A stretch of DNA of 64,000 bases from Gracilibacillus orientalis (lineage in GTDB: Bacteria; Bacillota; Bacilli; Bacillales; Amphibacillaceae): NCBI RefSeq assembly GCF_900114645.1, contig NZ_FOTR01000003.1, positions 372,001 through 436,000 of the forward strand. The letters run 5' to 3'. The notes beneath the pieces were generated by a model. That model made no database searches, was not told the origin of the DNA, and saw only the letters and a list, made by a program, of their open reading frames with translations. The number at the start of each line of letters is the position of its first letter. Position 1 is the first letter of the stretch. The translations under genes were made by a program, and so were the position numbers. Below are positions 9,836 to 18,181 of the stretch, piece by piece.

Positions 9836-11035
9836 TTAAAAGCTGCTTACTTGGTCACTCTTCCCACTATTCTTCTCTGATTGCCCTTTTATAGCAATAG
9901 AAACAACATAGATCAGGAGAAATATACCATATACAATGGTTGTTACACCATATACTGCTTGATAAGAGCTAACAGTAGCCATTAATCCTAATATAAAGGA
10001 ACCACCCCCGATACCTAAATCAAAGAAGTTAAAGAAGGAAGCCATTGCACTTTCATGCTCATGTTCGTCTACCAAGTTCATACACCATGTTTGAATAGCT
10101 GGGAAGATAGAACCAAATCCAAACCCATAAAAGATAGCTGCTATGAAGAAGGTGCTGTCACTAGCTGCTACATAAAGTAGAACCAAACCTATAATAGATA
10201 GAATAGATCCAGGTATAAGAATTACCGAAGGTCCGTATATATCGAATAGCTTTCCTGATACTAGTCGAATGACAAGACTAGCTGCTGCGATTAATAAGAA
10301 AAACAAACCTACTTTATCAAAATCCTTTTCTATCGCATACAAAGAAAAGAAAGACATAATTCCCCCTGCTGCAATACCAATTAAAAATATGAGCATTGCA
10401 GGAAACAGCACTTTTTTTTCCCATAGTTTAAATTTTATATTTTCTCTTTTATCTAACTCTTTGCTATTAGATCCTCTCTTTATAAAAGCTGCCATAATAA
10501 CAGCTAGAAACATAATTGCCATTCCTCCAAAGAATAATCGTTGGAAGTCATATAATTCTAACGTCATCATTCCAATCATTGGACCTACAGAGATGGCTAT
10601 CGTTTCCCCAGCCCCAAAATAACCAATCCCCTCACCTCGTCGATCACTAGGAATGATTTCGGCTGCAACTGTAGTAAAGTAAGTAGTTGCTAACCCAAAT
10701 CCAGCTCCATGAATCAGACGAACAAGTAATAACATGGTGATATTAGTAGATAAGTAATAGGCTCCTGTAGATAGGGCTATGATTAATGTACCTAAAATTA
10801 AAAGCAGTTTTTTATCAAATTTCGTTGCAAGAATCCCCGCAAATGGACGAATGAAAATAGCTGATAACATAAAAACACCTGTTACTAAGCCAACTTGGCT
10901 TGCTTCTCCTCCTATAGCTGTTACAAATAAAGGAAGCGTAGGTAATAACATTTCAAAAATCATAAAAACTAAAGCATTGGAAATCACTATAAAAATGAAC
11001 GACAGTGACCACATCTTATTATTTACATGAGTCAT
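9836..11035 (-). CDS. MFS multidrug-type exporter
   Basis: 399 residues with 12 predicted membrane helices. It shows the MFS motif-A-like RPFAGILATKFDKK after helix 2 (about 62-75) and PSDRRGEGIGYFGAGETIAISVGP, the DHA1 drug/H+ antiporter pattern. A second such loop (RLVSGKLFDIYGP) lies in the C-terminal half. The gene follows a MerR-family regulator by 100 bp, and a MerR-type promoter lies in that gap, so the substrate is probably a lipophilic drug or cation sensed by the regulator. The substrate cannot be read from sequence. ATG follows AGAGGTG. Confidence 0.85.
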   Translation of the reverse strand: MTHVNNKMWSLSFIFIVISNALVFMIFEMLLPTLPLFVTAIGGEASQVGLVTGVFMLSAIFIRPFAGILATKFDKKLLLILGTLIIALSTGAYYLSTNITMLLLVRLIHGAGFGLATTYFTTVAAEIIPSDRRGEGIGYFGAGETIAISVGPMIGMMTLELYDFQRLFFGGMAIMFLAVIMAAFIKRGSNSKELDKRENIKFKLWEKKVLFPAMLIFLIGIAAGGIMSFFSLYAIEKDFDKVGLFFLLIAAASLVIRLVSGKLFDIYGPSVILIPGSILSIIGLVLLYVAASDSTFFIAAIFYGFGFGSIFPAIQTWCMNLVDEHEHESAMASFFNFFDLGIGGGSFILGLMATVSSYQAVYGVTTIVYGIFLLIYVVSIAIKGQSEKNSGKSDQVSSF

Positions 11036-11108
11036 ACTTTCTCACACCTCTATTTAATTATTTTGTTGTAATCCTAAAAAGAAGTCTCCTTTTCAATTAG
11101 CAACACAA

Positions 11109-11139
11109 ATAATAAACCTTCCTGTAAGGGGAAGGTCAA
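11109..11139 (-). promoter_or_regulatory. MerR-type promoter/operator for the MFS exporter
   Basis: On the minus strand, -35 TTGACC (11134-11139) and -10 TATTAT (11109-11114) are separated by exactly 19 bp (11115-11133). The spacer carries a dyad: ACCTTCC and GGAAGGT around a 7-bp centre. An overlong 19-bp spacer with the dyad between the hexamers is the hallmark of MerR-activated promoters, which the regulator untwists after ligand binding. The -35 overlaps the stop codon of the regulator gene. Confidence 0.8.
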
Positions 11140-11954
11140 TAGTTAATGGGAATTTGTATTTCTGTAAGATAATCTTCTTTATTTTTTGAGATATAATGGT
11201 CAATGATGGTTCTCTCTATAGCATCTCCTGCTATTTGATAACCGTTCGCTTCGATGTAATTAAGTAATTTCTTATAATATGGAGCTGAGCCAGTATGGTC
11301 TCCCTTATAATAAATAGATGCGTATTTTCCTTTTGGAAAAGTTGTAACTAAAGGGCTATCTATATCTTCTTCTTCGATGATGATGAAAATTGAGTTATAT
11401 TCATCGAATTTTTTATCTTTAATATTATTGATCCTAACCGTAAATCCGACACCACCAATAAATATAGAGGAATTCATATTTGCTAGATTCTCTAATTGTC
11501 TCAAAGAAATTTCCATCTCTGGTTCTGAACCGATATTTTCAATTAACCTTATGACGTTCCGCTCTTCCATTTCGACTATTCGTATGACTCCCAATTCCCC
11601 TATTCCTTGAGCCAATTTTATATCCTTTATTCGATTCTCAAATTTGCGGTTAACCCGTTCTAAATCTTTGATTTTTTTCTCTGTTAGATGCTTTTGTGTT
11701 TCTAATAAATTCACGAAATCATCTATATCTCTATGATCTAAATGGCTTTTTATATCCTTTAAAGAAAAACCTAGCCCTTTTAAATATTGAATAGTATTTA
11801 ATTGCTCAAATTGTTCAGTTGAATAGTATCTATACCCGTTATTTACATCAATTTGAATAGGTTCCAGTAATCCAATCTGGTCATAATACCTTAGTGTTTT
11901 CATAGTAGTGTTATGAAGTTTCGCCATTTCTCCTATTGAAAATAAATTTTTCAT
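11136..11954 (-). CDS. MerR-family transcriptional regulator with GyrI-like ligand domain (BmrR-like)
   Basis: 272 residues. N-terminal MerR winged helix (FSIGEMAKLHNTTMKTLRYYDQIGLL, RYYSTEQFEQL; residues 5-70), a dimerisation coiled coil (about 75-118), and a C-terminal GyrI/BmrR-like effector domain (about 120-272). That domain includes GKYASIYYKG and a conserved DHYISKNKEDYLTEIQIPI end. Such proteins bind cationic or aromatic drugs and activate an efflux gene. The promoter directly downstream fits this protein and drives the MFS gene. Whether it also controls its own promoter could not be decided. Confidence 0.88.
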   Translation of the reverse strand: MKNLFSIGEMAKLHNTTMKTLRYYDQIGLLEPIQIDVNNGYRYYSTEQFEQLNTIQYLKGLGFSLKDIKSHLDHRDIDDFVNLLETQKHLTEKKIKDLERVNRKFENRIKDIKLAQGIGELGVIRIVEMEERNVIRLIENIGSEPEMEISLRQLENLANMNSSIFIGGVGFTVRINNIKDKKFDEYNSIFIIIEEEDIDSPLVTTFPKGKYASIYYKGDHTGSAPYYKKLLNYIEANGYQIAGDAIERTIIDHYISKNKEDYLTEIQIPINY

Positions 11955-12283
11955 TGTGATTTCCTTTCTCTATTATCTTTATTAAGACTATGATAACCAA
12001 TTTTACTATTCAAGTCGCCAAATTTAAAAGACAATCATTATCCTATATGAGTTTTCTTTTGGAGGTCATGAAATACAAACAATAAAAACCTTCCCCCATA
12101 TAATAGAACCATTATTAATGCATTATACCTAGCAACCAAAAAAAAGCCCCTAATCAGCTATACTAACTGTTTGGGGCTTTTCTGCATTTATTAATTTGTG
12201 TGTTATGACCAACTTCTGCAAAACGGTTTTCGATCATTCATTTAGAAGCTAACCGATCATTCGGTGAACCAGTGACATGTAGC
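11955..12283. other. Intergenic region with one terminator, no gene seen
   Basis: AT-rich spacer between the MerR gene start and the end of the DUF819 gene. It includes the regulator's own promoter region (hexamers not assigned) and the terminator at 12142-12181. Confidence 0.4.
12142..12181. terminator. Intrinsic terminator of the DUF819 gene
   Basis: Stem AAAAGCCCC/GGGGCTTTT (12142-12150, 12173-12181) with a 22-nt loop and T-runs on both sides. It is 103 nt downstream of the DUF819 stop on the minus strand. Confidence 0.75.
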
Positions 12284-13483
12284 CTATCCCCCTGCAATCA
12301 TCCGTGCTAGTTGTCCACACAGTAAAGCTGCATAGGTTCCGACAATGTTACCTAAAATACCCATCAATAGTCCAACAGGTGCTAATGCCGGCTGGAATAC
12401 CGATGCAACAATCGGTGCAGAACTTGTTCCACCTATATTACCTTGAGATCCCACAGCCACGAAAAACAACGGTGCTTTTAATAATCTTGCAGCAATAAAG
12501 ATACAAATAATATGAATGGCTAACCAAACAGCTCCCATTAGGATAAACTGAGGTGCCTGCACAACGTCTGCTAAATTCGCTTGTGCACCAATACCAGTTA
12601 AAAATAAGTATATGCCTAAATAACCTATTTTACTAGCACCGTAGTATTCTAGGTTTCTTACTTTTGTAAAGGAAAGAGCAATTCCAACAGCAGTAATTAA
12701 AATAAACGTCCAAGTGGAAGTATTCATCACATCACTTTTCGGAATAAAGTCCATATCTGCGAAGACACGAATAATATAAGAGCCTGCCACTCCAACTCCT
12801 AAAATTCCAAATAGCTGTGGAAGTTGTAATGGTTTAATATTTTTTTCTATATCTGTTGCAATATCTGCATTAACCTGCTTAATAGTAGAATTATCAGCAC
12901 CATTCCATCTATTAAACTTATCTTGGAAATTGGCTAAGGCGATCATGACACCCATCCAGCTAATTCCTACTAATGTATCTGTCAAAATAACCGGACTTAA
13001 TATATCATCAGGTGTATGAAATGCTTCAATCATGGCACCCATATTGGCTGATCCACCAATCCAGCTTCCAGCAAGCGCACCGACTCCACGCCAAGCTTCC
13101 TCTGGCAGCATCCCTTGGAAGAGTGCGAACGCAATCGGTCCACCAATAACAACACCGAATGTCCCTGCCAAAAATAGTACAACAGCTTTACCACCAAGCT
13201 TAAACGTGGCCGGAACATTGGTACTAATCATTAATAATAACAAACCTGCCGGAAGGATATACGTACTGAGAAAACTATATAAATCCGAACTTTGCGGAAT
13301 AATACCAAACGTCGTAGAAAGCATTGGTAAAAAGTACATCCAGATTAAAGGTGGAGCATATCGAAAAAATGTACGTAGAAATCTATTATCAATAGTTGAT
13401 AACATAAATACAATCCCGACAATTGCGCTTAAATAAGCGAAAATCGCCATAGGATCTTGAATTAACACCATATCCTTGCTCAT
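12284..13483 (-). CDS. DUF819 (YjcL-like) membrane protein
   Basis: About 399 residues, ten or more hydrophobic segments. DUF819 signatures include GSWIGGSANMGAMIEAF, the central LTDTLVGISWMGVMIA, and the C-terminal VGSQGNIGGTSSAPIVASVF. Glycine-rich re-entrant-looking loops occur in both halves, as in sodium-coupled carboxylate carriers, and transport is the likely role, though no substrate is known. The start is the ATG at 13483 (MSKDM); the upstream in-frame GTG lies inside the AAGGAG ribosome binding site. Monocistronic. Confidence 0.85.
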   Translation of the reverse strand: MSKDMVLIQDPMAIFAYLSAIVGIVFMLSTIDNRFLRTFFRYAPPLIWMYFLPMLSTTFGIIPQSSDLYSFLSTYILPAGLLLLMISTNVPATFKLGGKAVVLFLAGTFGVVIGGPIAFALFQGMLPEEAWRGVGALAGSWIGGSANMGAMIEAFHTPDDILSPVILTDTLVGISWMGVMIALANFQDKFNRWNGADNSTIKQVNADIATDIEKNIKPLQLPQLFGILGVGVAGSYIIRVFADMDFIPKSDVMNTSTWTFILITAVGIALSFTKVRNLEYYGASKIGYLGIYLFLTGIGAQANLADVVQAPQFILMGAVWLAIHIICIFIAARLLKAPLFFVAVGSQGNIGGTSSAPIVASVFQPALAPVGLLMGILGNIVGTYAALLCGQLARMIAGG

Positions 13484-13888
13484 GATGAAAAACACTCCTT
13501 GTTGTTTTTTTGAAAATTTTCAGATAATTGGATAGTAAACACTTGATGAATTCTATCACTTTTCAGCAAAAATTCAAACGAAAAATATTGTAAAGTCTAC
13601 CATTCAACGCCAAAGCATTAAAATAGGGATCTCTCGATACAGATTCCATCTATAAGCAATGGCTACCTAAACATTTAACAAATGGAGTATTTCGATCATT
13701 ACACTTCTCTAAATGCATGTACCAACAATGTAACTCTAAAGACTACGGATAGTGAAAAAGCCTAATCCCTCCTGTTTTTAACTGAGGAATTAGACTTATA
13801 GACTTCTACAAAGATAACTTTCTTGTTTAATAAGTGCGCCGTTAATGGAACATCTATCTAGTTTTTACTAAGAAAAGATTTTGCTTGC
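13484..13888. other. Intergenic region with a terminator, no gene seen
   Basis: Promoter region of the DUF819 gene on its right and the 3' end of the Fur-controlled reductase on its left. Apart from the stem-loop at 13758-13797, nothing recognisable. Confidence 0.4.
13757..13797 (-). terminator. Terminator of the Fur-controlled oxidoreductase gene
   Basis: On the minus strand a 14-bp stem (AAGTCTAATTCCTC with GAGGGATTAGGCTT, two G-U pairs), a 12-nt loop, then TTTTT, about 90 nt after the stop codon. Confidence 0.65.
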
Positions 13889-14605
13889 TTAAATGGACGA
13901 TTGAATTGACAAAAACTCAGGCAGTACATGTTCATGCTTGTCGAGCATGATCTGTTCCGGCTTGATGCCCTGCTCACGAAGTACTTCAATGTTCTCAACA
14001 AGGAATTCGTCGCTACCGACAACATAGAAAAGACCAGCCTTATCTGTAGCAAGATTTTTCACTTCATTATAGTACTCTTTACGGTTATCAACGAACTGTG
14101 ATGTGAACTTCTTGTCAGGTACGGATTCAAAAATATTGGTGAATAAGAAATCCTTGGATGAATCGATGTTCAGGGAATGAATATGATTGACATTATCAGC
14201 ACGGTCGAAATAATCAAGTACAAGCGGTCGAAATGTTGCTAGACCTACACCAGATGATAACAAGTAAACATTTTTATCTTCTCTTTTAAGTGGTACATTC
14301 GAATGTGTTTTAAATATTGCCACTTCATGGCCGATTTCCATATTTCTTAAAATCGATTTAAATTCAGAACACTGCTCTCTGATACGTGTTGTGATACCGA
14401 TTGAATTTTCGTGCGGTAAGGTGGAGATTGACATGTGACGAATCAAGCTACGATTCGGTTTATCTCCGGCATTAAAACCTTCCAGTGCTAAATGAATGTG
14501 GGAACCTTCTTCCCATGTATAGTCTTCCGGACAGTCGAGCAGATAAGTTTTAACCTCAGGCGTTTCTTCTATGATCTTATTAATTTTAGTCCAGTATATT
14601 TGCAT
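13889..14605 (-). CDS. FAD/NAD(P)H oxidoreductase of the ferredoxin-reductase family, probably ferric/siderophore reductase
   Basis: 238 residues. The N-terminal FR-type FAD-binding barrel (1-105) carries RHMSISTLP (RxxS flavin motif, about 56-64). The NAD(P) domain (about 112-238) has LLSSGVGLATFRPLVLDYF and FYVVGSDEFLVENIEVLREQG. No 2Fe-2S or heme domain is attached, so it resembles the stand-alone reductase halves of flavohemoglobin-like proteins. A Fur box over its promoter points to iron acquisition, with ferric-siderophore or heme-related reduction as the best guess. Start ATG 14605; GGAGAATATACC lies upstream. Monocistronic, with its own terminator. Confidence 0.8.
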   Translation of the reverse strand: MQIYWTKINKIIEETPEVKTYLLDCPEDYTWEEGSHIHLALEGFNAGDKPNRSLIRHMSISTLPHENSIGITTRIREQCSEFKSILRNMEIGHEVAIFKTHSNVPLKREDKNVYLLSSGVGLATFRPLVLDYFDRADNVNHIHSLNIDSSKDFLFTNIFESVPDKKFTSQFVDNRKEYYNEVKNLATDKAGLFYVVGSDEFLVENIEVLREQGIKPEQIMLDKHEHVLPEFLSIQSSI

Positions 14606-14635
14606 GGTATATTCTCCTTATTCCATTATAGTATT

Positions 14636-14675
14636 GTTACTCTACTATACAATAAGTGATAATAATTCTCAATTA
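14636..14675 (-). promoter_or_regulatory. Sigma-A promoter overlapped by a Fur box
   Basis: The plus strand at 14657-14671 reads TGATAATAATTCTCA, a 7-1-7 Fur box with one mismatch to TGATAATNATTATCA. On the minus strand it covers -35 TTGAGA and most of the 17-bp spacer to -10 TATAGT. Iron-loaded Fur bound here would block RNA polymerase. Confidence 0.75.
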
Positions 14676-15002
14676 AACGGATTGATTATTTCAGATTTAT
14701 CTGCATTAAATCTACTAATAACATCTCATTGGCTGTAATATCGGCTCCTACTGTTTTTCTAAAATCAATCCAATTAGGCGTTTCCCTAGGTCTAATCCGA
14801 TAAGCTCATTACCATCTCACCTCCTTGCCATATAAGTACCTTCTAAATATTCTATGTTAGCATGGAAGTCTTTTTTTGATCCAAGTGGAAAATACATCTA
14901 TGAGGTTAACAATATCGGGTGACAAATAATGCTGAACAAAATTCTTGGCAACATCCACATTTGAAAAAGTTTCTTTTAAAAACGTATCGTGTGGTCTCTA
15001 AG
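14676..15002. other. Intergenic region with a short coding remnant
   Basis: On the minus strand an open frame ends at TAA near 14694 and reads RETPNWIDFRKTVGADIT then LLVDLMQINLK. It has no start codon or ribosome binding site in that frame. It looks like the tail of a lost gene but I do not recognise the family. Nothing else is seen. Confidence 0.35.
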
Positions 15003-15635
15003 CTACTTTTCCCTTACCATCGTATAAATGTAGACATCCCCCAATTTAGACTGGTTATATAAATCGAAACCAAATTTACGGTAAAAGTTTATATTTATTC
15101 TATTTTCAGTATCTAATACCATTCCAGTATAATGAGAATCTTCTTGTGCATGCTTTATCATATGTTGAAGTAATAACTTACCTACACCGCTTCCTTGCGC
15201 AGAAGGGGATACACCAATCATAATGAGATAGTGTAATCGCTGCTTGGGGGCATGATTTCTCGATATCTTCATATAACGATTCAATTTGATTATTGTTTTT
15301 ATTGATAGACGGCTCATTAGTTGAATCCCTCTACCCAATAATTTAAAGCTCCCATATGCTTTTTTTACTTTATTGACAGTAGGCACTTCCATCACATATG
15401 CACCCATAAGCTGATTTTGATTATAAATCCCCCAAACCTCTTCCAGCAAATAGTCACTTTTATCAAATAAAAAGGATAGAAATGAAACAACGCGTTGTTT
15501 GTTTGGTTGATCGTATTCATCCTCTTTAAACAAATAATGAAACAGTGGGTCTTCTTCAAATGCTTTTGACATTAGTTCTACAAATTTTCCTTTATCGCAT
15601 CTACTTAATCGTTGTATCTTATATTCGGTCTTCAT
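15003..15635 (-). CDS. GNAT-family N-acetyltransferase
   Basis: About 210 residues. Acetyl-CoA binding motif A is clear (MIGVSPSAQGSGVGKLLLQHM, about 138-158), followed by motif B (NFYRKFGFDLYNQS). An N-terminal helical insertion (residues 50-120) matches the YycN/RimI-like subgroup that has a PLFxYLF motif near the start. The acceptor substrate is unknown. The start is ATG 15635, which comes one nucleotide after the stop of the upstream membrane gene (TAGCATG), so the two are translationally coupled. The longer frame at 15668 would overlap that gene and lacks a site. Confidence 0.82.
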   Translation of the reverse strand: MKTEYKIQRLSRCDKGKFVELMSKAFEEDPLFHYLFKEDEYDQPNKQRVVSFLSFLFDKSDYLLEEVWGIYNQNQLMGAYVMEVPTVNKVKKAYGSFKLLGRGIQLMSRLSIKTIIKLNRYMKISRNHAPKQRLHYLIMIGVSPSAQGSGVGKLLLQHMIKHAQEDSHYTGMVLDTENRININFYRKFGFDLYNQSKLGDVYIYTMVREK

Positions 15636-15636
15636 G

Positions 15637-16182
15637 CTACGATAACCTACTTCTATAATGATCAACACTAAAGCTAAACAAGACTTTCATCATAAAGAGC
15701 AAACTCACAATCAACATAAACGGATGCATATCCAGCATCGGTATCCAAGCTACACCAGCCGCTAACAGCAAACCAGCTACAAATTTTTGCTGATGACTCT
15801 GTATTGCTTGAATAATAAACGCACAAACAATGGTATATAGCCAAACAAATACAACCAAAACCAATGATAGCTGTAGTAAAGCAGCAATGATTAATAAGTG
15901 AACATGAATACTGATGAAAACAATTCTTTTTATTTTACTATTTGCGTAAAATTGATTGGTTGATTCCGTAAAATTGGCAATACAGCCAGAAAAAACATCA
16001 AAAACTAAAAGAAACACCAATACCAATCTCCACCAGGCTAACGCCTCAAACCAATCTGAGTACATATAAAATAACGCTGATGACAGTATGGCCCCAAAAA
16101 GAAAAATTGTCACGATATGAATAACTTTTTGTTTCTCTCCAAATACTTCATGAAAAAAAGCCGGAATATACACTTCCTTCAT
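15637..16182 (-). CDS. Integral membrane protein, unknown, coupled to the GNAT gene
   Basis: 181 residues with about five hydrophobic helices (roughly 20-40, 48-70, 88-115, 118-140, 148-172). The N-terminus is PAFFHEVFGEKQK. No characterised family recognised. First gene of a two-gene operon with the acetyltransferase and divergent from a TetR-type regulator, with two palindromes in the shared promoter region. The regulator probably controls this operon. ATG follows AGGAGGGGGATAA. Confidence 0.65.
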   Translation of the reverse strand: MKEVYIPAFFHEVFGEKQKVIHIVTIFLFGAILSSALFYMYSDWFEALAWWRLVLVFLLVFDVFSGCIANFTESTNQFYANSKIKRIVFISIHVHLLIIAALLQLSLVLVVFVWLYTIVCAFIIQAIQSHQQKFVAGLLLAAGVAWIPMLDMHPFMLIVSLLFMMKVLFSFSVDHYRSRLS

Positions 16183-16215
16183 TTATCCCCCTCCTATTTT
16201 GTAGTATTTATACAT

Positions 16216-16269
16216 TTATAGTATAAAACTATAATACATATTACACAATATTTTTGTAGTAAAATATTG
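16216..16269. promoter_or_regulatory. Two palindromes between the divergent membrane/GNAT operon and the TetR gene
   Basis: Palindrome 1 is TTATAGT-ATAAA-ACTATAA (16216-16234). Palindrome 2 is CAATATTTT-TGTAGT-AAAATATTG (16246-16269). Both lie inside the 132-bp divergent promoter region, the usual site for TetR-family operators. Which one the regulator binds is inference. Confidence 0.6.
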
Positions 16270-16314
16270 ATAATCTATAAAATTGAAGCTAAACTAATAA
16301 ATGAGGTGAAATAA

Positions 16315-16914
16315 ATGAATGGTTTTGAAGAAAGAACTAAAAAAAAAATAAAGCAGATCTTCTCTGCTTCATTTGATTTAGTTGCTGAATATGGATTTAA
16401 TAAGATAAATGTTCAGGAGATCGCCACTAGAGCTAACGTATCTCCAGCTACGATTTATAACTATTTTGGCACGAAAGATAACCTTTTTAAGTCTATGCTA
16501 AATGATTGGATCGATTCGAAAATTTACGAATATGAGACAATTCTTACATCTGATCAATCATTCGAAGTCAAAATAAAAGAAATAATAACAATGGAAGCGG
16601 ATAACATTCAGTTTCTTAATCGTATTAACAAAATAAAGGATCGATCACCTGTTCATTCCTTTCTTGTTAGTGTGGAGGAGAAGCTTGAAGTCTTTTTTCA
16701 AAAACTTGTTGATACCGGTAAAATGGAAGGATATATCTCAAAGCATTTATCTGATCGTGTTCTGCTTACACATTTTCAGTTATTCTTTCACGAAATTGCA
16801 CATCATATCAATGATCATACGAATCAAAATAAAGAAGAGGAAACCTCACAACTACTACAATTATTTTTTTACGGACTATCATCTTGTAAATTATCTGGTT
16901 CTCCATCTTCATAA
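16315..16914 (+). CDS. TetR/AcrR-family repressor
   Basis: 199 residues. The helix-turn-helix occupies about 12-58 (ASFDLVAEYGFNKINVQEIA, then NVSPATIYNYFGTKDNLF). The helical C-terminal ligand domain is not assignable to a known effector class. Divergent from the membrane/acetyltransferase operon, with two palindromes in the gap, so it likely represses that operon and itself. ATG follows GAGGTGAAATAA. Confidence 0.88.
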   Translation: MNGFEERTKKKIKQIFSASFDLVAEYGFNKINVQEIATRANVSPATIYNYFGTKDNLFKSMLNDWIDSKIYEYETILTSDQSFEVKIKEIITMEADNIQFLNRINKIKDRSPVHSFLVSVEEKLEVFFQKLVDTGKMEGYISKHLSDRVLLTHFQLFFHEIAHHINDHTNQNKEEETSQLLQLFFYGLSSCKLSGSPSS

Positions 16915-17088
16915 TGTTGAATAGCATTGTCTAAATGCAATTGCATTTCGTATCTTTCTTGATCTTTACGTATTAGGGGTATGATTCAACGAAGTGATTT
17001 GTAGGTAAAAATAAAATGGAGAGGTTTTTTCACGGCCTCTCCTTTGCTATTTGTATTATTAAATATATTTAAGGTTCCTCATTAAATT

Positions 17089-17451
17089 CTATATCTCTTG
17101 ATTAACCAAGTCTAATAGAAATTCACCAAAGTCGTTTGCAATGGTTTCAAAAGTTTGGTTCTTTGACTCCACTCCCCGTATATAAGAAACTACTTTAGGT
17201 TCTCTTTTATGATCAAGTTGACTAAAGTCTAAGCAAAAAATTTCAGCACTACCAGTATCATAAATAATCAAGAGGTTATTTAGAAGGCTTATTTCTTTTC
17301 GTTCTGTTAAAGTATACCAAATTGCATCTGGAACTGAAGAGTTCTCAAAATCAGCACTAATAATACCGTGAACCTCTTGCGCTCCAAAAACCCTTAAAAA
17401 ATCCAAATATAAACCTGTAAATTTCCACCCTAACTTTTCTTCAATACTGAT
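17089..17451 (-). pseudogene. SMI1/KNR4 (SUKH) immunity-type protein, N-terminally decayed
   Basis: The open frame reads SIEEKLGWKF, LYLDFLRVFGAQEVHGII, GSAEIFCLDFSQ and ANDFGEFLLDLV, the expected order of a SUKH domain. SUKH proteins usually act as immunity proteins against contact-dependent or polymorphic toxins. A TGA at 17452-17454 cuts the frame just before the first conserved helix. The only internal start is TTG at 17404-17406, after the first motif and with no ribosome binding site. No toxin gene is nearby. Either a pseudogene or an N-terminal truncation. Confidence 0.6.
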
Positions 17452-17495
17452 TCAGTTTCACATCCCCCAACAAAGTCAGCAATTTTCATTGCGGA

Positions 17496-17675
17496 CACTA
17501 CGGGTTATGGATAAGCGCTTCTCCTAGAGGATCAACTAACCAATGATTGGATAGACCTATCCTACTCACTTTGTCGGTTAATAGGGGGATCTATTTTCTA
17601 TTGATCAAGGAGACGTACAATGCGAGCAGTGCAATCAAGAAAGTACCAATACCAAAGAAGTAGAGGGAGGGTTCC
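17496..17675 (-). pseudogene. Type I (holin-like, TxpA/BsrG-type) toxin remnant, copy A
   Basis: The minus strand encodes FFGIGTFLIALLALYVSLINRK ending at TAG 17591-17593, the C-terminal membrane helix plus NRK tail of small holin-like toxins. The N-terminal half is replaced by a hairpin repeat (17662-17722). About 95 bp of 3' flank (GATAGACC, GGATAAGCG, CTACGGGTTATGG) matches the second copy at 18091-18181, where the antisense antitoxin RNA of such loci would be encoded. Confidence 0.6.
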
Positions 17676-17722
17676 TTCGTTTCACATTAAAAAAATGTGT
17701 GAGGCAAGAGAACCGTCCCTCT
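17662..17722. repeat. 61-bp imperfect hairpin repeat interrupting toxin copy A
   Basis: Outer arms AGAGGGAGGGTTC (17662-17674) and GAACCGTCCCTCT (17710-17722) pair at 12 of 13 positions. An inner CACATT/AATGTG stem closes an A-rich loop. The GGGACGGTTCTC core is a type of small palindromic repeat found between genes in Bacillaceae. Confidence 0.6.
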
Positions 17723-17798
17723 GTTTCTTACTCATAACCTTCATTCTGTTTATGAAATTTACTATCACTAATTTATATAAATAAAGGGAGGAGTCCAT

Positions 17799-17988
17799 AT
17801 TAAGCGGTTTTGGATAATAAAGTTAGCATTCTTTAACAGTGGGAATTTTATTAGTGACCTATCTTACTGACCCATACTACAAGTATTCAGTACTTCTAGT
17901 TCTCTTAACGTTTTTATTGTTAAGTAGCTTTATTAAGTATCGTAAAAAGCAAGAAACCGAAAAAAATTTATATGAAAAAGATTGCTGA
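17799..17988 (+). pseudogene. Small membrane protein with frameshift
   Basis: GGGAGGAG (about 17788-17793) precedes IKRFWIIKLAFF in one frame (first codon ATT, no ATG). The frame +1 then continues SLTVGILLVTYLTDPYY, VLLVLLTFLLLSSFIKYRK and ends at TGA 17986-17988. Together they would make a coherent two-helix protein of about 62 residues, so a frameshift near 17830-17840 is likely. Family unknown. Confidence 0.4.
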
Positions 17989-18073
17989 CTTTAATGTCTA
18001 TATTTAATACTACTCTAACTTTATGACATTTTCTGCTCCATATGTTATAATAATTGTAATAAATGCATATAAT

Positions 18074-18181
18074 ATAACCCGTAGCAGTCACTACGGGTTA
18101 TGGATAAGCGGTTCCCCCAGTGGGATCGGCTATCAAGTGTGATAGACCTCTCCTAGTTACTTGTTGGGCAAATAGGGAGGT
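18074..18181 (-). repeat. 3' flank of toxin copy B with hairpin
   Basis: Perfect 11-bp stem ATAACCCGTAG/CTACGGGTTAT (18074-18084, 18091-18101), then about 80 bp homologous to 17496-17590. On the minus strand it follows the toxin stop codon and would be the shared terminator/antisense-RNA region of a type I toxin-antitoxin unit. Copy A keeps only one arm of this stem. Confidence 0.6.

Noticed and set aside
17496-18181. CRISPR-like direct repeat pair
   Set aside because: Only two copies, about 600 bp apart, and they are toxin-locus homology, not a regular array. No cas genes in the window.
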